The notes beneath the pieces are model-generated. The model worked only from the letters and a program-made list of their open reading frames with translations. It was not told the origin of the DNA and did no database searches. A program made the position numbers and the translations under genes. A DNA stretch of 64,000 nucleotides from a bacterium HR33 (lineage in GTDB: Bacteria > Gemmatimonadota > Gemmatimonadetes > Gemmatimonadales > GWC2-71-9), in NCBI GenBank assembly GCA_002923375.1, contig BEIJ01000002.1:186001-250000 (forward strand), written 5' to 3'. This document shows positions 34,645 to 42,799 of the stretch, piece after piece (position 1 is the stretch's first letter; each line of letters begins with the position of its first letter).

Positions 34645-35811
34645 ATGCGCGCTACGGGAGAGCTACGGTTAAGCTGGTTCTCGAGATTGGGTGCCGCGGC
34701 TTTGGCACTCGGCGCTGCGGTAGCTGCGCTGGGTTGCGCCGCGGCCCAACAGCAGGTCCCGGCGGCGAGGGGCGCAGCTTCTACCCCGTGTCCGGTACTG
34801 GAACCGGTTTTTCCGGCGGAAGAATGGGAGCGGATCGATCGGCCAGAGTGCGCGGGATGGTCCAGTGCTGGACTGGAAAAGGTGCGCGCTAGGCTCTCGG
34901 GGATGGCCACTACCGGATTCATGGCAGTGGCCGGAGGCCGAGTGTTGATGGAGTACGGCGATCTGCGGGCGATAAGCTACCTCGCCTCGGTCCGCAAGAG
35001 CGTGCTGTCCATGCTCTACGGGATCTACGTGGACCGGGGAGTGATCGATCTCGACAAGACCCTGGAAGAACTGGGTATCGACGATCACGGCGGATTGCAC
35101 GGCGATGAAAAGCGCGCCACCGTGCGCCACCTGCTGATGGCGCGCTCGGGAATCTACCACCCGCCATCGAACGGAGGGGACGACTTCGCCAGCGCACCGC
35201 CCCACGGTTCGAAGCGTCCCGGCGAGTATTACCTCTACAACAACTGGGACTTCAACGCGCTAGGAACGATCTTCGAACAGCAGACGGGAAAGAACATTTA
35301 CGACGCTCTGGAGGAGGAGCTGGCCCGCCCCTTGGGGATGCAGGACTTCGATCGGGCGCTGCAGCGCAAGTCCGGGGATTCCACCCGCTCGCGCCATCTG
35401 GCGTATCATATGTACCTCTCCACGCGGGACATGGCGCGGATCGGATACCTGATGCTGAGGGAAGGGAACTGGAACGGGCGGCAGATCGTGCCGCGCTGGT
35501 GGGTGAAAGAGAGCACTACGGCTCATACTCGGGTGTACGAGATGAACCCACCGCGCCGCAGGGAGGGACCGTTCGGTTACGGCTATCTGTGGTGGGTTTT
35601 CGATCGCGCCGAGCTAGGTCCCGAGTATCGCGGCGCTTTTGTAGGCTTGGGAGCGGTGGGACAACAGATCCTGGTCATGCCGGCCTTGGACTTGGTGGTG
35701 GTTCACAAGACGGCACCCGGCAGAGGCCGGAGCGTGTCCCACGAGGAGTTCCTTCAGGTGGTGGCTCTGCTCTTGGAGGCGCGCTGCGGCGACAATTGCA
35801 CCCCGCGCTAG
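34645..35811 (+). CDS. beta-lactamase-related serine hydrolase lipoprotein
   Basis: The 388-residue protein has a lipobox, ALGC near residue 31, and a class C beta-lactamase/penicillin-binding-like domain. The catalytic S-x-x-K is S115-V-R-K118 in YLASVRKSV and the second motif is probably YNN in YYLYNNWDFNALG. Relatives include D-aminopeptidases, esterases and 6-aminohexanoate-dimer hydrolase; the DLDKTLEELGIDDHGGL region is typical of the latter group. The exact substrate is not visible. It is an envelope enzyme that would act on amide or ester bonds. Confidence 0.85.
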   Translation: MRATGELRLSWFSRLGAAALALGAAVAALGCAAAQQQVPAARGAASTPCPVLEPVFPAEEWERIDRPECAGWSSAGLEKVRARLSGMATTGFMAVAGGRVLMEYGDLRAISYLASVRKSVLSMLYGIYVDRGVIDLDKTLEELGIDDHGGLHGDEKRATVRHLLMARSGIYHPPSNGGDDFASAPPHGSKRPGEYYLYNNWDFNALGTIFEQQTGKNIYDALEEELARPLGMQDFDRALQRKSGDSTRSRHLAYHMYLSTRDMARIGYLMLREGNWNGRQIVPRWWVKESTTAHTRVYEMNPPRRREGPFGYGYLWWVFDRAELGPEYRGAFVGLGAVGQQILVMPALDLVVVHKTAPGRGRSVSHEEFLQVVALLLEARCGDNCTPR

Positions 35812-35839
35812 CGTTGCAAGCCGCGCCGGAGAGAGGCGC

Positions 35840-37102
35840 TCAGTAGGCCCGGAAAGCGATACCGGTGAAAAGGTGCAACTGGCGCCCGGAGCCGAAGGGC
35901 GCGAGCACCTGCGCTTCGATGTAAGGATGGAGCGTTCGGGTGAGCGCCGCCGTCGCCCCAGCCAGCAGCAAGAAGTACTGTTCCTGCACGGACTCGGTGA
36001 AGAGCGGGTTTTGCCGGGCGGGTACGTTGAGCTCCATGGAGGTGGCGCCTGCTCCAAGGTACCACGGCGATCTGCGCCCCAAGGGCCTCGTCCTCAGAGC
36101 CCCAGTTGCTTGCCACCCGGATCGCGATTCCGCGGGACCGTCACCCAGCAGCGCCATGATGATGTTGAGGGAGCCCTGAACTTCCATCGGGCCGACGGCG
36201 ATGGAGACTTGGCCTCCGATGCGGGCGTCTCGCAAGCCGGCCGCCGAATATCTCAGGCCTAGTTGCGGCCCCAACTCGATGTGGCGCCACAGAGGATGCG
36301 GCACATCGGTAGTTACCCTGGTCCAGATGCCGATCACGCCGCAATCCGACCCCCGGCGGTTGAACTCGATGGGCATGTTCCCGGGACCGTTGTAGAACTC
36401 CATCGCCTCGATGTTGGTCACCGCCAAATGGGAGTCGATATCGAAGTCCCAGGCGGTGCCCACGTACATCCCGTCCAAGAACACCAGCGGCGGGCAGCTC
36501 TGCCCGATGTAATCGCCGAGCCGGTTGTTTATGACGAGGTTCTGCCTGGTGTCTCCCCTGCGGCCGTAGTTGGTATTGGGCACCACGGCAAACCCCACCG
36601 CCCGGCGCACGATATCGGTGACCTCGGCCGGATTCCAGCGATCCAGCTCTTCCCGGGTGAAAAACTCCCCTCCGGCTCCGCGCGCTCTGCGTTCATAGAA
36701 AGAAGCCAGTCTGGCGGGGACCGCCCTCCCTTCCACTACTACCGTGTCCATCTGGGCGGGCGGGAGGGATTGCGTCTGAATCGAGTAGGCGAGGGTTGCG
36801 CCTGGAGCCAAATCGATGGCGGAAGACACAACGACCCGATAGCCCGGCGATTCGAAACGCAGCCAGTAGCGTCCCGGTTCCGGGGCCTCGAGGACAAACC
36901 GGCCGTTAAGATCGAGCCTCGTGCTCGCCACTTCTCCCCGAGTGTCCAGCAATCTCACCACACCGCTCCGCACCGGCTGGTTGCTCAGCCGGTCGACCAC
37001 CTGGCCCTGGATCACCTGCGCCCAGACCGCCCGGCTCCCGCACACACAGAGTAGGACCGCGACCCAGGCGGAACGGAGCGGCAGGCACGGCTTCGGGAAC
37101 AT
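35840..37102 (-). CDS. short carboxypeptidase-regulatory plus TonB-plug protein with a small barrel
   Basis: The ATG at 37102 gives 420 residues and a signal peptide (RAVWA-QV). Residues ~26-115 are a carboxypeptidase-regulatory-like beta-sandwich (IQGQVVDRLSNQPVRSG, GRFVLEAPEPGRYWLRF). Residues ~120-265 are a TonB-receptor plug (EELDRWNPAEVTDIVRR, PLVFLDGMYV, IEAMEFYNGPGNMP). Only ~150 residues follow, with beta-barrel-like strands and a terminal aromatic (IAFRAY), whereas true receptors have ~500 barrel residues. The frame is open throughout, so this is probably a real short architecture. No TonB box was seen. Confidence 0.72.
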   Translation of the reverse strand: MFPKPCLPLRSAWVAVLLCVCGSRAVWAQVIQGQVVDRLSNQPVRSGVVRLLDTRGEVASTRLDLNGRFVLEAPEPGRYWLRFESPGYRVVVSSAIDLAPGATLAYSIQTQSLPPAQMDTVVVEGRAVPARLASFYERRARGAGGEFFTREELDRWNPAEVTDIVRRAVGFAVVPNTNYGRRGDTRQNLVINNRLGDYIGQSCPPLVFLDGMYVGTAWDFDIDSHLAVTNIEAMEFYNGPGNMPIEFNRRGSDCGVIGIWTRVTTDVPHPLWRHIELGPQLGLRYSAAGLRDARIGGQVSIAVGPMEVQGSLNIIMALLGDGPAESRSGWQATGALRTRPLGRRSPWYLGAGATSMELNVPARQNPLFTESVQEQYFLLLAGATAALTRTLHPYIEAQVLAPFGSGRQLHLFTGIAFRAY

Positions 37103-37234
37103 AGGCTCTCCCTCCCTAGTTACACTAAACGCACGGCCGGCGCCAGAGTTTCCCCGCGGCGGCACGGCACGCCGGTGGCCGCGCCCGGGGCGGCGCCCTA
37201 AATTGGGTTTTCAGTCATTCACAGGAGTCCGCCG

Positions 37235-38221
37235 ATGCCCGCTCCCGCAGCCCGCTTCAGCCTCCTTGTGATCGCCGTTTTTGCCGCTTGCGACGGCGGC
37301 TCGGAACTGAGCGAGGTGCGGGATACTCCATGGCAAGAGGTCGCCTCTCTGCCTCGGGCGCTGTGGAGCTTCGGAGCGGCCGCTTATCACGGGCGCCTCT
37401 ACGTAATCGGCGGAACCACCAGCGACTTTGCGGAAAGCAGAGCGGCCTACCGCTACGACCCGGCGGTCGATCAATGGCAGCAGCTCAGGGACCTTCCCGA
37501 ACCGGTAAGCGGCGTGAAGCTGGTGGTAGTAGCGGACACCATGTTCGCCGTGGGAGGGATTCTGGGTGCAAGATCCCGGCGCCTGCTGTGGGCCTACAAC
37601 GAAAACTCCGACCAGTGGATGTACCGGCCGGAAATTCCCGACGGGAGAACCACGCAGAGCGTGGCGGCGATCTCGGATAAGATCGTGGTGATCGCCGGGG
37701 AGGTCCAGGAAGCCTCGATCCACGGCCCCCGGATACCCGGCGATTCCGTACTGGTGTACGATGTGGCCACAGGAGTGTGGAGCTACCGCGACCCTATGCC
37801 GGAGCCCCGATCGGACCACTCGTCCTACGGTGTCGACGGGGAGATATACGTGGTCGGCGGCTCCTGGGTCGAGGGTGGCGCCGCGGTTTCCAGATCCAAA
37901 GTGGAAGTTTACCGGCCCGATACCGATAGCTGGCGCACCTTGGGGAGCGACACCATCCCCTCCCTCCGGCCCGCCCTCGTCTGGTGGCAAGGGAAGCTTC
38001 ACGCCCTCGGCGGGATCAGACCGCTGAACGCGGCCACTACGGGCTGGGCTCTATCCTCCCATCGCGCCCTGGATTTGCCGGCGGGAATCTGGACGATCTT
38101 TCCGCCGCTGCCTGCACCATTGGCCGACGCCCAGGCGGTGGTACTCGACGGCGCGCTCTATCTGATCGGCGGAAGGGTTACCCAACAAATCGCAAGCGCC
38201 AAGGTTTGGGTCTTGAAATGA
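37235..38221 (+). CDS. kelch-repeat lipoprotein
   Basis: The 328-residue protein has a lipobox-like VFAACDGG near residue 19 and about six kelch repeats, visible as AAYHGRLYVIGGTTSDF, GVDGEIYVVGGSW, WWQGKLHALGG and VLDGALYLIGGR with the expected tryptophan and tyrosine spacing. It should fold as a single six-bladed propeller in the periplasm or on the outer-membrane surface. Its ATGA overlap with the next gene suggests that the two products act together. Function unknown. Confidence 0.85.
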   Translation: MPAPAARFSLLVIAVFAACDGGSELSEVRDTPWQEVASLPRALWSFGAAAYHGRLYVIGGTTSDFAESRAAYRYDPAVDQWQQLRDLPEPVSGVKLVVVADTMFAVGGILGARSRRLLWAYNENSDQWMYRPEIPDGRTTQSVAAISDKIVVIAGEVQEASIHGPRIPGDSVLVYDVATGVWSYRDPMPEPRSDHSSYGVDGEIYVVGGSWVEGGAAVSRSKVEVYRPDTDSWRTLGSDTIPSLRPALVWWQGKLHALGGIRPLNAATTGWALSSHRALDLPAGIWTIFPPLPAPLADAQAVVLDGALYLIGGRVTQQIASAKVWVLK

Positions 38222-39159
38222 GACGGCGGCGAGCCCTTCGGATACTGGCGCTGGGTGCGCTGGCTTCGGCCCAGCCTTTAGCGGCGCAACGGCTCCCCTT
38301 CCAGCCGGGTGTGAAGGCCCGGGTGGCGGCTGTGGATTCCGCCTCCCGCGACCTGTGGTTGAGCGGAAAAGTGCTCTATGTGACCCGCGCCGGTCTCCTG
38401 CTGGATCCGGAGCAGCGGGAAGGCGACACCGTAGCGGTGCGATTCTCCAACCGCATCCGCCTGCAGGTCCAGCGCACTCCCGCTTCCAATTTTCTGGTGG
38501 GTGGCGGCATCGGCCTGGCAGTGGGAGCCGCACTGGGAGCGACGGCGTTCTCTTCCGCCTTCGGCGCAACCTGGGGAGACGAGGGACCGGTAGGGGAGAT
38601 CATCGGCTTCGGCTTGCTGGGGGCGATCGCAGGCACGGGACTGGGCTATCTGCTGGGACCGAAGCGCTGGGAAGATATACGGGTGTCCGACCGCGGGATC
38701 GAACCGGCGCCGCTCAACCGGATCTCTCAGCGGAAAGCTTCCTTCGGTACGGCGGAGCGCTGGCAGGTGTTCCCGCCTACGGAGGAAGATTTTGCGGCAT
38801 TCTTCACCGCGTGGGTGGACAGCCTGGATCCTATCGAGGGAATCTGGGAGCTCGTGCCCAGCGGGATTCAGGAGCCGCAGTTGGTAGCCGTGGTGAGAGA
38901 CGACCGTTACCCCGGGTACGAGTACGTTGCGGTCAGGCTGCGGCACCGCGAGGCCGAGGCGCGCTATGCCGAAGGGCTGGTAGTCTGGGTCATGCGTCGC
39001 ACCGAGCGGGTGGGAGAATACGAGGTGCGGCGTACTCAGCGCGCTTACGCCGTCGGTGTGGAGCGTGCGGCTCTCACGCCGCGAGGGCTGATCATCCGCG
39101 ATGCCCTGCGGGGGCCGGAGGAATGGGTGAAGGCGGTGCCTGCGCCTCCCGGACGCTAG
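38218..39159 (+). CDS. exported membrane protein with a glycine-zipper-like region
   Basis: A 313-residue protein that starts at ATG overlapping the kelch stop (ATGA). It has a signal peptide (AQPLA-AQ), a beta-rich part, then a glycine/alanine-rich hydrophobic pair at residues ~85-145 (GGGIGLAVGAALGATAFSS and IIGFGLLGAIAGTGLGYLL) resembling glycine-zipper inner-membrane hairpins. The C-terminal ~150 residues are soluble with no recognised family. It is likely translated with the kelch lipoprotein; a role in anchoring or assembly is only a guess. Confidence 0.65.
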   Translation: MRRRRALRILALGALASAQPLAAQRLPFQPGVKARVAAVDSASRDLWLSGKVLYVTRAGLLLDPEQREGDTVAVRFSNRIRLQVQRTPASNFLVGGGIGLAVGAALGATAFSSAFGATWGDEGPVGEIIGFGLLGAIAGTGLGYLLGPKRWEDIRVSDRGIEPAPLNRISQRKASFGTAERWQVFPPTEEDFAAFFTAWVDSLDPIEGIWELVPSGIQEPQLVAVVRDDRYPGYEYVAVRLRHREAEARYAEGLVVWVMRRTERVGEYEVRRTQRAYAVGVERAALTPRGLIIRDALRGPEEWVKAVPAPPGR

Positions 39160-39243
39160 GCACCGCTCACCGCCGCCGCTTGGAGCTCCCTTGCCCCACT
39201 CGTAGCTACAGTGTGTCCCGGGAACTGCCGGTGAGTCGGAACG

Positions 39244-41883
39244 TCACATCCCAGGAACCGTCGCCGAGTAGAGCGAGTTGAAAATCAGTTTGTAGGTTCC
39301 CCGGGGCTGCGAGCGGAACTGAGGCTGGAAACCGAACAGTATCGCTTGTCCGTTGCCGTGCCTCACCCGGACCATTGCTGGTCTTCCCGCCAAGTAACGT
39401 TCCTGTCCTATCCCCCACCCGCTCATGAGGATGTTCTCCCGGGCGTAGCGGGCTACAATCTCTACCGGGGGCTCCGGGCCGGGAGGGGTTTCCACTCTTC
39501 CCCCTTCGCGGTTGCGCGACAGCCGCACGATCTCGAAGGCGCGGCTCCGGCGGAAAAATGCCGCCACCTCGGGTTTCATGCCGTGGGCCAGAGGGTGATT
39601 CACCTCGATCGTGGCGCGCACCAGCGAACCCGGAATGAAAAAGTTGTCGGTGGAGACCCCCGCCACAGCGTTGCGGACGGGGAGGCTGAGCTGCTCGGCC
39701 ACAAAATCGCTGGCATCGTCGAACGCCACGATGGTACCGCCGTTGCGCACGTAACGGTCCAGGGCCGCAACGCCGGCCGCACCCAAACCTCCCACGTACT
39801 CTTCGGGCATGGTCCCCGGAGCGTGCCCGTTGAGGATTTGCTCCGCCGGCTGGTCCGGGAGCAGGATCACGTCGTAACGCCGCAGATCTCCCGTCTGGAT
39901 ATCCCGGTTGTGCAGGGTATCGACCGGGAAGGCGTACTGCTCCAAGATCCACAGGGTCCATCCCATGTCGTCCACCGGTATCCAGGATTTGTAGAGCCCG
40001 ACGCGCGGTAACCGCACGGGGCGCAGTTCGGCTCCCGGGCGGCCACCGAGGGCTACGAAGTCGACGCCGGCCTGTTGGGCCGCATCCCTCACTCTGCGTT
40101 CGGTTGTCCCGCCTCGCCGCTCCACCACGAAGGTGCCGGCTTCGTATCGGTTGTTTCCGTCCGAGAAGCCGGAGGCGGCCCAGTAAACTCGTTCTCCCTG
40201 CGCCAGCAGAAGATTCACTGCTTTCACGCTAGCGTTCGCTTTCCGCGAAAGCGCCCAGCCGTATCCCGCCGTCCCGCGCACCTCGCCGCTGGGTACCAGC
40301 GTGTCCCGGATCGGTTCCGTGCTGGCGCTGAACCGTTCGTCGATTCGCACGACCTCGGCTCCCATCTGCATTGAGAGGGTCCAGCCGGAGAGATCATAGG
40401 GTGGCTCGGGCGGCCCGCCCAGATATAGACGCCGGTCGGGATAGCGCTGGGGTTCCATGAGGTTCATGATGAGCGGCCGGAACGCCTGAGCGGTATATAT
40501 CACGTAGCTTCCCGCGGGATATTCCCGGCCTCCCGCCCGGAAGCTTTGCGTGGCCCGGTGGACTTCCACGCCGCCTTTGCGGAAAACGTTGACCAGCTCC
40601 CGCGCGGCGCTGGGATCCCACTGGTCGCGCGGTAGAACGTATGCGTAGGGATTTCCTCGCTCTCCCGCCTCTATCGCGTCGCGGCCCGTGCGCCAGCGGT
40701 TGAAAAGCAGCTCCTCGCGATAATTGGCGGCAAGGTTGAGGACCGCGATGGAGGCCTCGTACATGTAGTCGATGGCATCTCGGAAGTGGGACTCGGCACT
40801 CTTCCAGGGGTAAGCGTAGAAGATGCTGGTCCGGTCGGTACGCGGTATGTCTCCCTTGCGCGCCGCAATTACTTCAGGCCAAGCCGTGGTATCGTACCGG
40901 TAAGGCGTGGGCCAGGCGTGAGAGGTCTCCGTCAGGATACCCACGATGTTGTGGTAATAGGGAGACAGCCTCATCCCGCCGTTCCACCACATGTCGTAGA
41001 TCACGCGGGATACGTAGCCCGGCATGTGCTTGGAGGCGTAGCGGCTGGCCATCGCCGCGCCCACCATGTTGACCCAAGCGGTAACACCCGGATGGATGTC
41101 GGGGTTGACGGGATCGGCATACGGAGGAATCACGATCCGGGTGTACGCCGGGCCGGTCTGGTGATGATTGTAAACGATCTGGGGATGCCAGACGTGATAG
41201 AAGATTCGCGACGCCGCCCAGGTCTCCGGCTGGGTGATCATGAACCAGTCCCGATTGTTGTCGGTCCCCACGTAGGGTTGGCCCAGGCGCGGCGGGTCGG
41301 TGATCTCGAAAGGCGTGCCCCGCTGCGCCCGGTACCAGGAAATGTCGTTGGCCGCCGCCTCGGGATTCATGTGGGGCATGAGCAGAGCGATCACGTTGCT
41401 GCGGATCTTGCGCATTTCGTCGCTCTCCTCGGCGGCGACCCGATAGATCAACTCCGGCATCAGTTGTCCGGTGGCGAGTTCCTGATCGTCCAGGCCGCCG
41501 TCGATCCACACCACCGCCCGCCCTTCCCGGGCCAGCCGCCGGGCTTCTTCCTCGCCGATTCTCGCCAGCGCCAGCCGCTCGCTGATCGAGCGCCACCGCT
41601 CCAGATCCCGCATGTTCTCTTCGCTCGAGACGATCACGAGATACATCGGCTTGCCGCGGGCAGATCGCCCGATCTCGATCATCTGGACCCTATCGCTCGC
41701 AGCGTCAAGGCGGCGATAGTACTCGATCATCTGATCGTAATCGGCCACCATGTAATCGGCTCCGGGCTCGAACCCGAAGACGTCCGCGGGGCGGGGAAGG
41801 CCCTGAGCCTGCGACGAGCCCGGTACTGACAGCCATAGCAAGGCTGCAACAGAGCCGGCAGCGAGCGCAACGGTTCGTTTCAC
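39244..41883 (-). CDS. M14-family peptidase-like protein with altered zinc motif
   Basis: An 879-residue exported protein (signal GSSQA-QG) with the M14-like layout of the protein at 18728, including NNRD near 209-212, HHQ near 240-242 and a probable catalytic glutamate E319 in GILTETSH. The first zinc motif, expected as H-x-x-E, reads D132-D-Q-E135 in GGLDDQELATG, so the histidine is replaced by aspartate. The C-terminal half has DVILLPDQPAEQIL and GGTIVAFDDASDFV, a glutamine-amidotransferase-like domain. It may be inactive or use a different ligand set. The GTG start is preceded by GGAGGAGGAG. Confidence 0.78.
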   Translation of the reverse strand: MKRTVALAAGSVAALLWLSVPGSSQAQGLPRPADVFGFEPGADYMVADYDQMIEYYRRLDAASDRVQMIEIGRSARGKPMYLVIVSSEENMRDLERWRSISERLALARIGEEEARRLAREGRAVVWIDGGLDDQELATGQLMPELIYRVAAEESDEMRKIRSNVIALLMPHMNPEAAANDISWYRAQRGTPFEITDPPRLGQPYVGTDNNRDWFMITQPETWAASRIFYHVWHPQIVYNHHQTGPAYTRIVIPPYADPVNPDIHPGVTAWVNMVGAAMASRYASKHMPGYVSRVIYDMWWNGGMRLSPYYHNIVGILTETSHAWPTPYRYDTTAWPEVIAARKGDIPRTDRTSIFYAYPWKSAESHFRDAIDYMYEASIAVLNLAANYREELLFNRWRTGRDAIEAGERGNPYAYVLPRDQWDPSAARELVNVFRKGGVEVHRATQSFRAGGREYPAGSYVIYTAQAFRPLIMNLMEPQRYPDRRLYLGGPPEPPYDLSGWTLSMQMGAEVVRIDERFSASTEPIRDTLVPSGEVRGTAGYGWALSRKANASVKAVNLLLAQGERVYWAASGFSDGNNRYEAGTFVVERRGGTTERRVRDAAQQAGVDFVALGGRPGAELRPVRLPRVGLYKSWIPVDDMGWTLWILEQYAFPVDTLHNRDIQTGDLRRYDVILLPDQPAEQILNGHAPGTMPEEYVGGLGAAGVAALDRYVRNGGTIVAFDDASDFVAEQLSLPVRNAVAGVSTDNFFIPGSLVRATIEVNHPLAHGMKPEVAAFFRRSRAFEIVRLSRNREGGRVETPPGPEPPVEIVARYARENILMSGWGIGQERYLAGRPAMVRVRHGNGQAILFGFQPQFRSQPRGTYKLIFNSLYSATVPGM

Positions 41884-42003
41884 TCTCTCCTCCTCCTGTC
41901 AACGGTTTGTCCGGCACCGACACCGCACATCGCGGTTTTGCGCTTCAGCTAGGCGGAACAGAAAGGGGCGGAAGCCGCGGGGAGCTCCCGCCCGGGTCTT
42001 GAG

Positions 42004-42663
42004 CTATCCTCCCACCGGTGCTCCCTCCAGGATTTTCACTCCGGCGCCTTCGAGCTCTCTTCTCACCTGCTCGTCGGAAGAGGGATCGACTGCGCGGGTG
42101 AGATCCCAGAGGAAATGCACCTGGAATCCCTCACGGGCTGCATCCTCGGCGGTCCACTTCACGCAATAGTCTCGCGCCAGACCGCAGACGTAAATGGTGG
42201 TAATCCCGCGGTCCTTCAAGTATCCCGCCAAACCCGTCGGAGGTCGCTCTCCCTTGGGATTCCAGTTGTTCCTGAACCCGCTATAGGAATCGACCTTGGG
42301 GTCGGTTCCCTTGCGGATTATTACGGAAAGCTTTTCCCACGGAAGGCCGCGGTGCAGTTCGGCCCCCGGCGTGCCTTGGACGCAGTGGTCGGGCCACAAC
42401 ACCTGCTGGTGCCCGTACAGCTCGATCACCTCGAACGGCTTCCTGCCCGGGTGGCTGCTGGCGAACGAAATGTGCCCTGCCGGGTGCCAGTCCTGGGTGG
42501 CTACGTAGAGGCCAAAAAGGTCGGCTTCCATGAGCTCGCGCACCGGCTGGACTATGGCATCGCCCTCGGCTACTGGCAGGGCGCCGCCCGGCATGAAGTC
42601 GGGCTGTATGTCCACCAGCACCAGCGCGGTAGTGTCACGATCTATGTTCGGCAGTGCGCCCAT
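42004..42663 (-). CDS. pncA: nicotinamidase/pyrazinamidase
   Basis: A 219-residue cytoplasmic enzyme of the isochorismatase-like fold that deamidates nicotinamide to nicotinate in NAD salvage. The catalytic triad is D18 (VDIQPDF), K118 (IRKGTD) and C167 (ARDYC). The metal site is D58, H60 and H64 in QDWHPAGH, and the WPDHCVQGTPGAEL loop is diagnostic of PncA. AAAGGAGG four bases upstream decides the ATG at 42663 rather than upstream in-frame starts at 42681 or 42702. It is divergent from the PhoX-like gene. Confidence 0.93.
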   Translation of the reverse strand: MGALPNIDRDTTALVLVDIQPDFMPGGALPVAEGDAIVQPVRELMEADLFGLYVATQDWHPAGHISFASSHPGRKPFEVIELYGHQQVLWPDHCVQGTPGAELHRGLPWEKLSVIIRKGTDPKVDSYSGFRNNWNPKGERPPTGLAGYLKDRGITTIYVCGLARDYCVKWTAEDAAREGFQVHFLWDLTRAVDPSSDEQVRRELEGAGVKILEGAPVGG

Positions 42664-42667
42664 GGTG

Positions 42668-42675
42668 CCTCCTTT
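42668..42675 (-). promoter_or_regulatory. ribosome binding site of the nicotinamidase gene
   Basis: AAAGGAGG on the minus strand, four bases before the ATG at 42663. It is one of the strongest Shine-Dalgarno sequences in the window and excludes the longer start. Confidence 0.85.
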
Positions 42676-42724
42676 GCTCATCTTCCATGTGCAAGATCGC
42701 AACTCGGTACCGGGGTTGCCAAGA

Positions 42725-42775
42725 CCGCCTGAGGCGGCCTTTAAAGGCAGGCTTGACGGGCCGCAGCTAAAGCTG
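42725..42775. promoter_or_regulatory. dyad-symmetry elements between the divergent nicotinamidase and PhoX-like genes
   Basis: A hairpin CCGCC-TGA-GGCGG (42725-42737) adjoins the perfect palindrome GCCTTTAAAGGC (42737-42748). A second dyad, CAGCT-AA-AGCTG (42764-42775), has its centre 27 bases further. Between them is TTGACG (42753-42758), which resembles a -35 hexamer, but no good -10 follows. The pair could be an operator for one or both genes; the hairpin could instead belong to a transcript leader. Confidence 0.4.
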
Positions 42776-42799
42776 AGATTTGCGAGGGTGCAAGGCGAA

